A DNA stretch of 64,000 nt from Planctomycetes bacterium B3_Pla (GTDB lineage Bacteria; Planctomycetota; Phycisphaerae; Sedimentisphaerales; Anaerobacaceae): positions 85,732 through 149,731 of the forward strand of contig NJBM01000009.1 in assembly GCA_005223045.1 (NCBI GenBank). Direction: 5' to 3'. Each line of letters opens with the position of its first letter. The first letter of the stretch is position 1. The position numbers were made by a program, and so were the translations under genes. Positions 9,183 through 17,751 of this stretch are shown piece by piece. A model generated the notes under the pieces. That model was not told the origin of the DNA and ran no database searches. It saw nothing but the letters and a program-made list of their open reading frames with translations.

Positions 9183-10676
9183 ATGGACGAACATATAAAT
9201 CGCCGGAGTTTTCTGTTTACGATGGCCGGAGGAGTTGCGTTGTCTGCTCTGCATCCGGCAGTTTCTTTTGGCGGGGAGCGTTCAGGCGCCCGGCGCAAAA
9301 AGAATGTTCTGTTTATTGCCGTGGATGACCTTCGCCCGCAGTTGGGCTGCTATGGTGTCAAAGAGATCATCTCGCCCAACATAGATCGCCTGGCCGCGCG
9401 GGGACTTCTCTTCGAGCGGACGTATTGCCAGCAGTCCGTGTGCGGCCCAACTCGCGCCAGCCTGCTTAGCGGCCTGCGGCCGGACAGCAGCAAGATCCAC
9501 AACAACAACACTCCTGTTCGCAAAGCAATACCCCACATTACGACTCTGCCGGAGCATTTCAAGAACAACGGCTACGAGACGCTCTCGATCGGCAAGATTT
9601 ACCATCATCCGGACGATGACCGCCAGGGCTGGAGCGCGAAGCCTTATCGAGCGGGCACTTTTCCGGAAGGGGCCTGGAAAGGCCGGGGCTATCTGACCGA
9701 AGAGGCCGTCGCTCAGATGGAAAAATACAACAAGGCTAATCCCAAGATGCAGGGCAGAGGCCCGGCATTCGAGGCCGCGGACGTCGCGTATAGTGCCTAT
9801 CCCGATGGCGCCAACACCGACCATGCTATCAAGGAACTCAACCGTCTCAAAGACAAGCCCTTTTTCATGGCTATGGGACTGTATAAGCCGCACCTGCCTT
9901 TCAACGCGCCGAAGAAGTACTGGGACAAGTACAAACCCGAAGACATCAAGCTCGCCGACAATCCTTTTGTGCCGAAGGACGCCCCGAGTTATGCCATGAC
10001 TAATTGGGGCGAGCTGCGCAATTACTACGGCATTCCGAAGAAAGGACCATGCTCCGATGAGTTGGCCCGGCAACTGATTCACGGCTATTATGCCTGCATT
10101 ACGTATATCGACGCCATGATCGGGCGCTTACTCGACGAGCTTGACCGGCTCAAACTCAGCGACAACACCGCGATAATCCTGTGGGGCGACCACGGCTGGA
10201 AACTGGGCGAGCACGCCGGCTGGTGCAAGCACACGAACTTCGAGCTTGACACGCATGTCCCGATGATCCTCAGCGTGCCGGGTATGAGAACCGCTGGCAA
10301 GCGCACGAAGGCCCTGACCGAATACGTCGATATCTATCCGACCCTGTCCGAAGCGTGTGGTCTTGAGCTGCCCGCGCACCTTGAAGGTTGCAGCATGATG
10401 CCGCTCCTTGATGATCCGGACCGTTCGTGGAAAAAGGCGGCTTTCAGCCAGTATCCTCGCGGCAAGGTAATGGGCTACAGCATGCGCACCAAGCGCTTCC
10501 GCTATACCGAATGGCAGGACACAAGAACGAACAAGGTTATGGCCCGCGAGTTGTACGATCACGCGAAGGACCCCCAGGAAAACGTCAACGCTGCCGCTGA
10601 GCCGCAATACAAGCAAGATGTCCAACGGCTGGCCCGGATGTTAGCTCAAGGATGGCGAGCCGCAATGCCGAAATAA
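9183..10676 (+). CDS. Exported sulfatase, iduronate-2-sulfatase-like
   Basis: The 497-residue protein is a type I sulfatase. The maturation motif is Cys87-Gly-Pro-Thr-Arg91, with the Cys converted to formylglycine by a sulfatase-maturing enzyme. An early metal-binding FIAVDDLRPQLG segment, PNIDRLAARG, and a late ILWGDHGWKLGEHAGWCKHT segment complete the active site and resemble iduronate-2-sulfatases of polysaccharide degraders. The N-terminus carries a twin-arginine-like signal (NRRSFLFTMAGG). The frame is open from a start at 9135, but the ATG at 9183 has AAGGAG eight bases upstream and leaves a proper signal peptide. It should remove sulfate from sulfated glycans in the periplasm or outside. 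No maturation enzyme is encoded here. Confidence 0.9.
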   Translation: MDEHINRRSFLFTMAGGVALSALHPAVSFGGERSGARRKKNVLFIAVDDLRPQLGCYGVKEIISPNIDRLAARGLLFERTYCQQSVCGPTRASLLSGLRPDSSKIHNNNTPVRKAIPHITTLPEHFKNNGYETLSIGKIYHHPDDDRQGWSAKPYRAGTFPEGAWKGRGYLTEEAVAQMEKYNKANPKMQGRGPAFEAADVAYSAYPDGANTDHAIKELNRLKDKPFFMAMGLYKPHLPFNAPKKYWDKYKPEDIKLADNPFVPKDAPSYAMTNWGELRNYYGIPKKGPCSDELARQLIHGYYACITYIDAMIGRLLDELDRLKLSDNTAIILWGDHGWKLGEHAGWCKHTNFELDTHVPMILSVPGMRTAGKRTKALTEYVDIYPTLSEACGLELPAHLEGCSMMPLLDDPDRSWKKAAFSQYPRGKVMGYSMRTKRFRYTEWQDTRTNKVMARELYDHAKDPQENVNAAAEPQYKQDVQRLARMLAQGWRAAMPK

Positions 10677-10694
10677 CGCTTCTGCAAAACGTAG

Positions 10695-10716
10695 GGGCGG
10701 CCCTGTGTGGCCGCCC
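10695..10716. terminator. Bidirectional hairpin between convergent genes
   Basis: GGGCGGCC (10695-10702) pairs with GGCCGCCC (10709-10716) over a 6-nt loop, between the sulfatase stop and the stop of the convergent gene. The T-tract is weak, so it may instead be a dispersed palindromic repeat. Confidence 0.5.
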
Positions 10717-10725
10717 TGACGCAGG

Positions 10726-12618
10726 CTACTTTTGCTCTGATTGGGCTTTTTGTTTTTGCTTTTGCAGTTTCTTCATCTCTTTCATCTGCCGGTCAAATAT
10801 CTCGCCTGCAGATTTGATTTCCAGCAGATGCTGCTTGGGCATCGCCAACTGGAATGCCACTTTGCCGTCGGCGGTAGTGCGGCCGGCAAAGGCAACATTG
10901 CTCTCGGTCGCTACGTTGAGCGGCGGGAACTTTACATCGCAGGCAGCGGCTATAAAGTCTGAGGCCATACGCAGATAACGGACAACATTTAAGGTGCCGA
11001 CCACGTCGGCTTGGCCGCTGTTGGCAATCGCCTCCAGAGCAGCTTTCATTTCAGAACCGGTCTCTGTGGGACCGCCGGCCTTGAGCTGGTCTATTAGCCC
11101 GCGTAAATTCTTGTCCGCTTCGCGGCCAATAGTATATACGCAATTTCCGCCGACAAAAGCCCAGCGGTAATCCAGGCCGTCACCGAACATTTTCCTCAGC
11201 ATCTGGCTCTCCGGCGCCTTTTCATCGCCCATCTTGAATTGTACCTTAGCGGCGTCTATCCCGATGCCTTTGTACGTCTCGGCATCCCGCTCGACCTCTA
11301 CATCCACTTCCATGCCAATGCTCTTGTATAGCCTGGCAAGCGGTCCTCCGGCCTCTACCATCCTCAATTCCTGTTCGAGCATTTGTCCGAATGCCTCGGC
11401 GTCCTCCACTTCGATGACGTATTTTGCCGAGAAGAGTGAAGAGTCTTCGCCGCCTATCCCAATCGATATTACCATCGAATCACCGATTGCGCCCATCCCT
11501 TTGGTCATAAGCACTTTCAACTGTTCGACATCTGCTTCGCCCAGCACCTCGGGCATCATCTTGCCTATCAACTCAAAGAGCTTTGCATAAGCTGTCTTCA
11601 TACCCTCGGGATCGATCTTTGAGCCGATGTTCAGCAAGGCGCCGTCTTCGAGATAGCCCAGCTCATTGCCGAAATCGCCTTCTATCGCTTCGCCGACCAT
11701 CGCCGCCATCGTGGTATTGGGCACAGGTTTGGCGCCGAGAGTCACATTGCACACTTGGGCGGTAGGCGCAGCCGTTACAGTCATGTAGTCAGTTCCCTCG
11801 AGCACTATCTTTAGCATACCCGAATAGAAGCTGATGATGCCGGATGGATCCATCGGCATCGGCGGACCCTCGCCGCTCTTTTTCGCCTTTTTCAGTTCGG
11901 CCTTGATTTGTTCGAGCCAGCCGAAAACCAGCGGCTGGATCAATTGTGAGCCTTGCTTGACGTTCAGGTAAAGCCATATCGGCGAGCCTGCCGCCTGCTT
12001 CCTGTCGTCGGGGTCGAGGCTCCTGCCCAGGCTCCGCTTTCGCTGGGTAAGCAGTTTCCTGACCTTGATTAGCTTGTCGCGGGCGTCCGGCCGGCAGAGC
12101 AGGGCGAACCGGCGGAAATTCGTCACCAGGGCCTTGGGCTTGCCGTCAACCGTTATCGTCGAGATTCCCTGCTCGTCGGCCTGGCCGCAGTTGGGATTGC
12201 GGGAAATGAAGTTCTCGTACTTTGTGATAGGTATCAAAGCGCCCATGAACAGATTTGCCATCGGACCGCGATCCGGCGATTCACCCTGAACGTTCAGGCC
12301 GAAAATCGCAATATTGCCCTTCTTGTTGACACCTCTTAGCCTTTCATCGCCGAGCAGCTTACCCAGTTTGGAAGTTACCGCCGATCTGGCGTCGAACGAT
12401 TCGGGCGCTACGCCCTTCAAGAACTCGCCGGCCGATCCTAAAGTGGCGTCAAACTTGTTGATCCGCACGCAAAACAGGCTCTTAGCGGGAATCGCCCACA
12501 TCAGTCCGGCAGCGCCCTTGCGTTTCTTCGCCGCCTCACTCGCCCACACACCACCGGCAGCCAACATAGCCACCGTAGCTACAACAACTGCATTTTTGAG
12601 GATTTTGGAATTGAACAT
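10726..12618 (-). CDS. Conserved exported protein of unknown function
   Basis: This 630-residue protein has a clear signal peptide (ending AAGGVWAS) and an ATG behind AAAGGAG. The mature part starts with a lysine-rich stretch and WAIPAKSLFCVRINKFDATLG. It resembles, in general style, long planctomycete periplasmic proteins with repeated alpha/beta units and alanine-rich segments. I cannot place it in a named family. It ends in a charged glutamine/lysine tail (QMKEMKKLQKQKQK), which may be a coiled coil or a nucleic-acid or surface contact. It is a single gene with its own terminator, converging on the sulfatase. No catalytic motif was seen. Confidence 0.7.
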   Translation of the reverse strand: MFNSKILKNAVVVATVAMLAAGGVWASEAAKKRKGAAGLMWAIPAKSLFCVRINKFDATLGSAGEFLKGVAPESFDARSAVTSKLGKLLGDERLRGVNKKGNIAIFGLNVQGESPDRGPMANLFMGALIPITKYENFISRNPNCGQADEQGISTITVDGKPKALVTNFRRFALLCRPDARDKLIKVRKLLTQRKRSLGRSLDPDDRKQAAGSPIWLYLNVKQGSQLIQPLVFGWLEQIKAELKKAKKSGEGPPMPMDPSGIISFYSGMLKIVLEGTDYMTVTAAPTAQVCNVTLGAKPVPNTTMAAMVGEAIEGDFGNELGYLEDGALLNIGSKIDPEGMKTAYAKLFELIGKMMPEVLGEADVEQLKVLMTKGMGAIGDSMVISIGIGGEDSSLFSAKYVIEVEDAEAFGQMLEQELRMVEAGGPLARLYKSIGMEVDVEVERDAETYKGIGIDAAKVQFKMGDEKAPESQMLRKMFGDGLDYRWAFVGGNCVYTIGREADKNLRGLIDQLKAGGPTETGSEMKAALEAIANSGQADVVGTLNVVRYLRMASDFIAAACDVKFPPLNVATESNVAFAGRTTADGKVAFQLAMPKQHLLEIKSAGEIFDRQMKEMKKLQKQKQKAQSEQK

Positions 12619-12757
12619 GATCGCTCCTTTCTAAATTGACCGACATTCTTTATTGTACGGCTACTATAGTAATAACGCGCGACAGACAAGAATATCACAG
12701 CCTTTTTCTCGGAAATTAGAATTTATTTTGTATCCTGCCCTTGTCATTTCACACCCA

Positions 12758-12795
12758 TTCGACCTCGCTCAGAGCTTGCCCTGAGCTTGTCGAAC
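12758..12795. repeat. Dispersed palindromic repeat, copy 1
   Basis: The arms are TTCGACCTCGCTCAG and CTGAGCTTGTCGAA, an imperfect inverted repeat with a short centre. Related copies lie at 27242-27275, 42804-42824 and 43514-43534. Confidence 0.7.
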
Positions 12796-12978
12796 GGGGC
12801 AGGCTACGTGGAGAAATCGATTCTCAATAGATCTCTCCATTCCGCCTTCGGCTCCAGTCGAGATGACGATTGGGTGGCAGCCTCATCCTGATTGTCGTTT
12901 ATCGGGATGGGGATGGCTGACTCCGGCTAAACACGTACTTCGCAGGAATGATAGTCTATCGCGACACTGTGCGCGTAG

Positions 12979-13016
12979 CAAAGCCGGCTGCTACTGGATT
13001 GCGGCAGCCGGCTTTG
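12979..13016 (-). terminator. Strong hairpin ending the sigma/dockerin/vWA operon
   Basis: A perfect 13-bp stem (CAAAGCCGGCTGC at 12979-12991 with its complement at 13004-13016) over a 12-nt loop lies about 30 bases past the minus-strand stop codon. It has no true U-tract. Confidence 0.65.
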
Positions 13017-13047
13017 TATGGTGAGATAGTCTTTTGTGTACTCGCGC

Positions 13048-15657
13048 TTAGTTCTGGACGGTGGTTTCGTAGCGGACTCCGTCGGGGACGGGGACCGGTA
13101 CGGCTACGGTAATGCCGTGGTCGCCGGTAGTCTTGCGAGAAGAATCTACGGCGATAAAGGCTGTGTATGACGACATCAGGCCGTACTCGAGCGCTACCTG
13201 CCTGATCTCGCCCGGCAGGTCTGGATTCGTATTGTACGTGGCCTGATTGCCTAAGGTCTCGATCTTCTTGCGGGCCCACACGCAGGCGATCCCCGGGTGC
13301 GCGGCGGCCGAATCGCTGAGATTGACGGGGATGTCAATGTCCTGAGTCAGGTCTCCTACTTTGCCCGTGACGCGAATGGCGGTGTTGCGCCGGCCCTTGA
13401 ATCTGCCGGTGACAATTATGGGCCGACCGACGAAAAGATCGGGTATGCGGTTGGGGTGCATATCTGTAACCTGCATACCGCCCCAGTCGATTGTCACATC
13501 GGTAAGGGCCGGGTGGCTGATGCGCTCGTAGAACTTATCCACGACCTCTGCGGTGCTGTCGTCGAGGCCGACATACGCTACAGCGCCTTTTCCGAGCTTG
13601 GCCATCCGGTCGAGCAGGTAGCGGTTGACCGAGGAGCCGACGCCGAAGCTGAAGATTCGGCTCTCGCCCAGCCGGCGGTGTACTTCGGCGAGGATTTCGG
13701 CTTCGTTGCCGATATAGCCGTCGGTCATGAACGAGACCATGCGAAATCTGCGCGGATCGTGGTCGAAGTCGAGCGCCGCCTTGATACCCTCGATCATCAT
13801 GGTGCCGCCGCTCCCACGGAGGGATTCAACGTATCGAAGGCCTTTGCGGATATTGGCGGGCGTTGCAGGCACCGGGTTCGGTCCGAGCTGCGAGGCATTG
13901 TTTGAAAAACGAATGACCTGGAAGGTATCGTTCGGCTGGAGTTTCCTTAGAGCACGCGTAATGGCCTGTTTGGCCTTGGCGATGGGTTTGCCGCTCATGC
14001 TGCCGGAGCAGTCCAGCACGAAAATCATCTCCATCGGGGCGCGCTTCAGGTACGACAGATTCTCAGGAGGGTACAGCATCAACGTAAAGAATCCGCCCCG
14101 CTTGTCGCGATGGGTTACAAGGGCCGATTTTACGGTCTTGCCCGCGACCTTGTAGCGGAGGACGAAGTCTTTATTGGGAATGCTGTCGAGGCTGCTGAGC
14201 TTGACTGTGCGTTTTTCGGATGTGGCGGAACTGTTGCTGATTACATGGCTCGTACACGCGACCTGTTCGATTGCCACGCCGGCGTCGATATCAACTGCCA
14301 GCGAAATATCGTGCCCGCTGCGCTCGCCGGGTTTGAGGTACTGGACCTCGGTTTTCTGGCCTGATATGCCTGCTTTGCCGCGGGCGACTGCGCCGACACC
14401 GTCGGTGAAGCCGGGAGGGTTGAATCGCGGCCCGACGACCATCGGGAAGACGAACTCATACCAGCCGTCCACGTAGGCTAAGGTGTTGAAATACTTTATA
14501 TTGACGTCGATCTGCTTGCTCGGCTCGATGTTGGCCACCTTCTGCGTGAAAATGTTGGGCCTTTCCTGGATTAGAAGCGAGGCGACGTGGCCCTGCCTTC
14601 GGGCCTCTTGATAAATCCTCTCGGCCTCTTTTCGCTCGCGAATGATGCCGCGGATTCGGCGTTTGCCGATTGTCATAATGAATTCGTTAATCGCCGCGTT
14701 TTGAGGTAGCGGAAAGACATAAACCGCTTCGATCTTCTGATCGTAGGGATTGTGGAACTGTTGAGTAACGTTGACGGTAGCGATGTAGCCGCTGATCTGT
14801 CCTTTCACATCGGTGTGCTTGAGAGGCAGAGGAATCTTCTTATCTTCTTTGGGCAACTCGGCCAACATCGCACCGCAACCGGGACCTTCCTCACCGGTCG
14901 GGACGGCCTGCACCTCAGGCCTGGCAATCACCCAGACCTCGTCGGCAGAGATGTTAATCAGATCCACAGGTGTTCGTCTGGCCGATGCACTGCTTGATTT
15001 TTTGGCAATCTCTCCCCATACTACACCTTTCGATTTGAGCGAAGACGAGGGCGCAGGTTGACGTTGGAATTGCGGGTGAGGGGCTGTTGGCGAAACAGTG
15101 CTGTTCCAGCCGTAACTGTCTTTTTTGCTATACTCGCCAAAGCCGCCCATACCACCCATACCGTCGCCGTACATACCGCCGCCCATGCCGCCGTAGCCGC
15201 CGCCCGAATTATCTGCTCGCCCTCGCACAGATGTGTCGGCCGGCGCAGAGCCTGTTATGACATTAAGTCTCCGGCTTTCTTCGCTTTTAGTTTTGACATC
15301 CGCGTTAATTTCGCGCCAACTCGCAGGATCAGTGACTTCTCTCTCGGTGAGGGTTTGGGACGTGTCAGGTTCTCTAAGACGAACATCGTATCCTTCGCTG
15401 TTCATCATTTCAACGAGCTGTCGTTCGTTTGAGATGCGCTGGTGGTCCGTTGGGTCTTTCTGTGCCTCAGGCTGCCCGGCATCGACTGCCACGGTTTGCG
15501 GTACGGAGGTACGCAGTCTGCTTTCGTCGGGTGATTCAGACCGGCCGGCTCGCTTGGCCCCCGGATGCGAAAGTGTGCTGCATCCGACGAAGTAGCCGAT
15601 TATCGCTGTTGCGGTTATGCTCAGAAGAATCGATGTAATCAGTGCTTTCTTTTTCAC
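13048..15657 (-). CDS. VIT and vWA domain protein, membrane- or lipid-anchored
   Basis: This 869-residue protein starts at a GTG (15657) behind GGAG. The N-terminus is a hydrophobic helix ending FVGCSTL, possibly a lipobox although Phe replaces the usual Leu/Val. A glycine/methionine-rich linker lies at about 150-175. A VIT domain covers about 275-400 (YIATVNVTQQFHNPYDQ, then VYVFPLP), and a vWA domain begins near 540 with a complete MIDAS start, DCSGSMSG, where metal-dependent ligand binding occurs. VIT-vWA proteins in animals are inter-alpha-trypsin inhibitor heavy chains; bacterial ones are surface proteins of unclear partner. It is the last gene of the operon with the ECF sigma factor, the dockerin protein and the cohesin-like protein, so it is probably a product of the same regulatory unit. 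Confidence 0.88.
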   Translation of the reverse strand: MKKKALITSILLSITATAIIGYFVGCSTLSHPGAKRAGRSESPDESRLRTSVPQTVAVDAGQPEAQKDPTDHQRISNERQLVEMMNSEGYDVRLREPDTSQTLTEREVTDPASWREINADVKTKSEESRRLNVITGSAPADTSVRGRADNSGGGYGGMGGGMYGDGMGGMGGFGEYSKKDSYGWNSTVSPTAPHPQFQRQPAPSSSLKSKGVVWGEIAKKSSSASARRTPVDLINISADEVWVIARPEVQAVPTGEEGPGCGAMLAELPKEDKKIPLPLKHTDVKGQISGYIATVNVTQQFHNPYDQKIEAVYVFPLPQNAAINEFIMTIGKRRIRGIIRERKEAERIYQEARRQGHVASLLIQERPNIFTQKVANIEPSKQIDVNIKYFNTLAYVDGWYEFVFPMVVGPRFNPPGFTDGVGAVARGKAGISGQKTEVQYLKPGERSGHDISLAVDIDAGVAIEQVACTSHVISNSSATSEKRTVKLSSLDSIPNKDFVLRYKVAGKTVKSALVTHRDKRGGFFTLMLYPPENLSYLKRAPMEMIFVLDCSGSMSGKPIAKAKQAITRALRKLQPNDTFQVIRFSNNASQLGPNPVPATPANIRKGLRYVESLRGSGGTMMIEGIKAALDFDHDPRRFRMVSFMTDGYIGNEAEILAEVHRRLGESRIFSFGVGSSVNRYLLDRMAKLGKGAVAYVGLDDSTAEVVDKFYERISHPALTDVTIDWGGMQVTDMHPNRIPDLFVGRPIIVTGRFKGRRNTAIRVTGKVGDLTQDIDIPVNLSDSAAAHPGIACVWARKKIETLGNQATYNTNPDLPGEIRQVALEYGLMSSYTAFIAVDSSRKTTGDHGITVAVPVPVPDGVRYETTVQN

Positions 15658-15659
15658 TT

Positions 15660-16106
15660 TTATTCTCCTTTTTCGAATGTGAGTTCGGCGGGGAATTCTT
15701 CCCCATCCGCGCTGGCTGCGACGATGAGGTCCAACTCATATTCAGGCTCGGCGTCGCCCGTGATTTGCAGATGTACGGTAGCGATTCGCGTGCGGCCATT
15801 CGGCAGGTCTTGACCTGTGTTGAACGAGGCGATGATGATCCGGTCGTTAGCAAGGGCGGCCGGATCGTAGTAAGGCGCTTCGGCAAATGCTTTGTGTTGG
15901 CCGCCTTCGACGCCGACGATCTCGATTTGTCCGGCAGTGGCTTTAAGCTCGAACTGGAAGGCTGCAAGAGACCGACTGCCCGAATCGAGATAAATATGCA
16001 GCGGCGCGAAACGCACACTGGCTGGATCGCCATGCTCGGACTGCTGCGCCAGGACAGGCACCATCACACAAACGCTGGTGAGAATCATTGCCGTGATCGT
16101 TTTCAT
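15660..16106 (-). CDS. Secreted cohesin-like domain protein
   Basis: This is a 148-residue protein with a signal peptide (MKTITAMILTSVCVMVPVLA) and a single beta-sandwich domain. The pattern LAAFQFELKATAGQIEIVGV, then RIIIASFNTG, then RIATVHLQITG follows the strand order and spacing of type I cohesins, in which such strands form the dockerin-binding face. The length fits one cohesin with a leader. It lies three bases from the stop of the membrane-bound dockerin protein and behind AAGGAG, so both are made together. I infer that it may bind the dockerin of its neighbour. It could also be a CBM-like or cohesin-fold domain with another ligand; detection by eye is suggestive only. Confidence 0.6.
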   Translation of the reverse strand: MKTITAMILTSVCVMVPVLAQQSEHGDPASVRFAPLHIYLDSGSRSLAAFQFELKATAGQIEIVGVEGGQHKAFAEAPYYDPAALANDRIIIASFNTGQDLPNGRTRIATVHLQITGDAEPEYELDLIVAASADGEEFPAELTFEKGE

Positions 16107-16108
16107 TA

Positions 16109-16591
16109 TCAGACTCCTTTGTCAAGGCTGACTGCCGCCAAAGCGACCATATCGACATCGTCACGATTGACCAGACCGTCGCCGTTAATGTCCAGGATGG
16201 CCTCGGTGCTACCGGCCAATTCGATTTGCCGGGCCAGCTTGAAGGCGTCGAGAATATCCACCCGGCCGTTTTGGTCAATATCTACCGCCGGGGTTTTGGC
16301 AAGTTCGAAGCGATGTGTGGTAGGCGCAGGTTTCTCTTTCAGATTCAGACTAAATGCAAGAATAACAACGGCGGCAGCCGCGGCGACTCGCCATAGGCCG
16401 ACCAAACGGAATCCTGGGCGTTTGGCCGGTTCCAGGCCGGCGAAATGCCGGTCTGCCCTGTCCAAAACGGCCCGGTCCACCTCGGGCGGCACCGCAAGCT
16501 GCGGTTTGAAAAGGGCGTCCAGGTCCGCTGAGAGCTTTGAAGAAACTCTCAGGTCCGGGTCATGGTCGAAATGTTCCATTTTTTCAGTCAT
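16109..16591 (-). CDS. Single-pass membrane protein with dockerin-type repeat pair
   Basis: This 160-residue protein has an N-terminal cytoplasmic segment of about 60 residues without a lipobox, a membrane helix at about 65-83, and a C-terminal external pair of calcium-binding loops. These are D104-x-D106-x-N108-x-x-x-D112 and D134-x-N136-x-D138-x-x-x-N142, each followed by a hydrophobic helix, as in type I dockerins. It is encoded directly downstream of the ECF sigma factor, the usual place of an anti-sigma factor, and its membrane topology fits that role. The N-terminus has no zinc-finger anti-sigma motif, so the anti-sigma function is inference. The GGAG site eight bases before the ATG supports the start. 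Confidence 0.7.
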   Translation of the reverse strand: MTEKMEHFDHDPDLRVSSKLSADLDALFKPQLAVPPEVDRAVLDRADRHFAGLEPAKRPGFRLVGLWRVAAAAAVVILAFSLNLKEKPAPTTHRFELAKTPAVDIDQNGRVDILDAFKLARQIELAGSTEAILDINGDGLVNRDDVDMVALAAVSLDKGV

Positions 16592-16679
16592 AATCGCAGC
16601 TCCATTATGTTAAGAGGGCAAAGGGGCTAAAAGGTTCAGAGTTTTTCAGATTTTTTTCGCACGAGGGCAGCTTTTCTGC

Positions 16680-17213
16680 TCAGCCGAGGAAATAGTCTTG
16701 TGTGCGGCGGTCATTGCGCAGTGTCTGTAAAGCATTGTGCAATCTGGACTTGACGGTGCCCAGGGGGATATCAAGAGCTTCGGCGATTTCCCGCAGGCTC
16801 ATGGCGTCGATGAATCTCATCAGCAGCACTTCACGCTGTGCGTCCGGCAGGATTGTCAGCACGGCAGCCAGTTCCGAGCGGGAGCGTTCGGTTTCCTGCT
16901 CCGGCGGTGAGGCCAGTTCAGTCAATATCTCTTCATCGGATTCAAATCGGCGGTTCTTGCTCCGAATCGCGGCCGAAAGATGCTTGACGACCGGGTACAG
17001 AAAAGTCGTCATGGCGGCGGTAAGCTCAAATCCGGGGAATTTGCCCAACAGGTAGGTGAAGGTCTCCTGGAGGACATCCAACGCATCCTGCCCGTTGCCC
17101 GTGAAGCGCCAGGCTAAGCGGTAAACCCAATCCCGATACCGGTGGTAGAGAGCCTCGAATGCGTCCGGGTCGCCCCCGTTCGCCAATTCAATCAGTTCCT
17201 GATCAGATTCCAC
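16680..17213 (-). CDS. ECF-type RNA polymerase sigma factor
   Basis: This is a 177-residue ECF sigma factor. Region 2 is near the N-terminus (DPDAFEALYHRYRDWVYRLAW then DALDVLQETFTYLL), where it binds core polymerase and the -10. Region 4 is at the C-terminus (LPDAQREVLLMRFID, then SLREIAEALDIPLGTVKSRL), a helix-turn-helix for the -35. The open frame runs up to 17468, but the GTG at 17213 has AAGGAG seven bases upstream and starts right at region 2, so I prefer it over the weak ATG at 17252. It heads an operon with the membrane dockerin protein, cohesin-like protein and VIT/vWA protein. The target promoters are unknown. Confidence 0.88.
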   Translation of the reverse strand: MESDQELIELANGGDPDAFEALYHRYRDWVYRLAWRFTGNGQDALDVLQETFTYLLGKFPGFELTAAMTTFLYPVVKHLSAAIRSKNRRFESDEEILTELASPPEQETERSRSELAAVLTILPDAQREVLLMRFIDAMSLREIAEALDIPLGTVKSRLHNALQTLRNDRRTQDYFLG

Positions 17214-17751
17214 GGAGAAGCTCCTTCGGCCAAGAAAAGACCAAGCCCGCATAGTTTCCGGGCAATAAGGCCCCGCCACGTTAAGTTTACTCTTTTGGGC
17301 CGCTCTTTGGCAAGCAGCAATACGGCAGGGATCGCAAAAGCAGGCCGGCCAAACGTGCACGAGCATCCGGGGGTCCGCTCGGGATGCCTGATGGCCCCAG
17401 ATCCGGGCAGGCACATATCGGCCGATAACGCTTCTACCGGACTCAAAGCCCTCGATTCGGCCGAACACGGCAACGAAATGTTCGAGCTGAGAGGGAAAAT
17501 GCCGAACCTTTATTTCCTTGTAGCGTAAAGACTTACAATTGCAGGCGAAAGCTGTTTCGCCCGTGACTTGTCGGTGAGCGATTATTGACTAAAGTGTGCC
17601 TGGGGTACTGCCGATAGCAGGAATGATATTATTAAAAGAGTTTTTCTCCCCTCCGGAAAACATCGGGCAGCTTAACGCTTCTCGGTGTTTTCTTTTTTTT
17701 TTGCGCCGGCATTTGTCCAATCGTCATTCGTCAATAATTGGCACAATTCTC
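17214..17751. other. Intergenic region, no gene, heptamer repeat
   Basis: No coding frame is supported. A small hairpin (GGCGAAAGCTGTTTCGCC-like, about 17540-17560) and a short 7-bp-phased array (17718-17738; units CAATCGT, CATTCGT, CAATAAT) are present. The right end is just past the ispD stop. Confidence 0.4.

Larger units (their letters stand above)
12619..13047. other. Repeat-bearing intergenic region
   Basis: No gene is supported. It contains the TTCGAC...GTCGAA palindromic repeat (12758-12795), a second repeat-like stretch (about 12810-12900, with the ATTCCGCCTTCGGCTCC and AGTCGAGATGACGATT words that recur as dispersed repeats in many draft genomes), and the terminator of the vWA operon. 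Confidence 0.5.
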
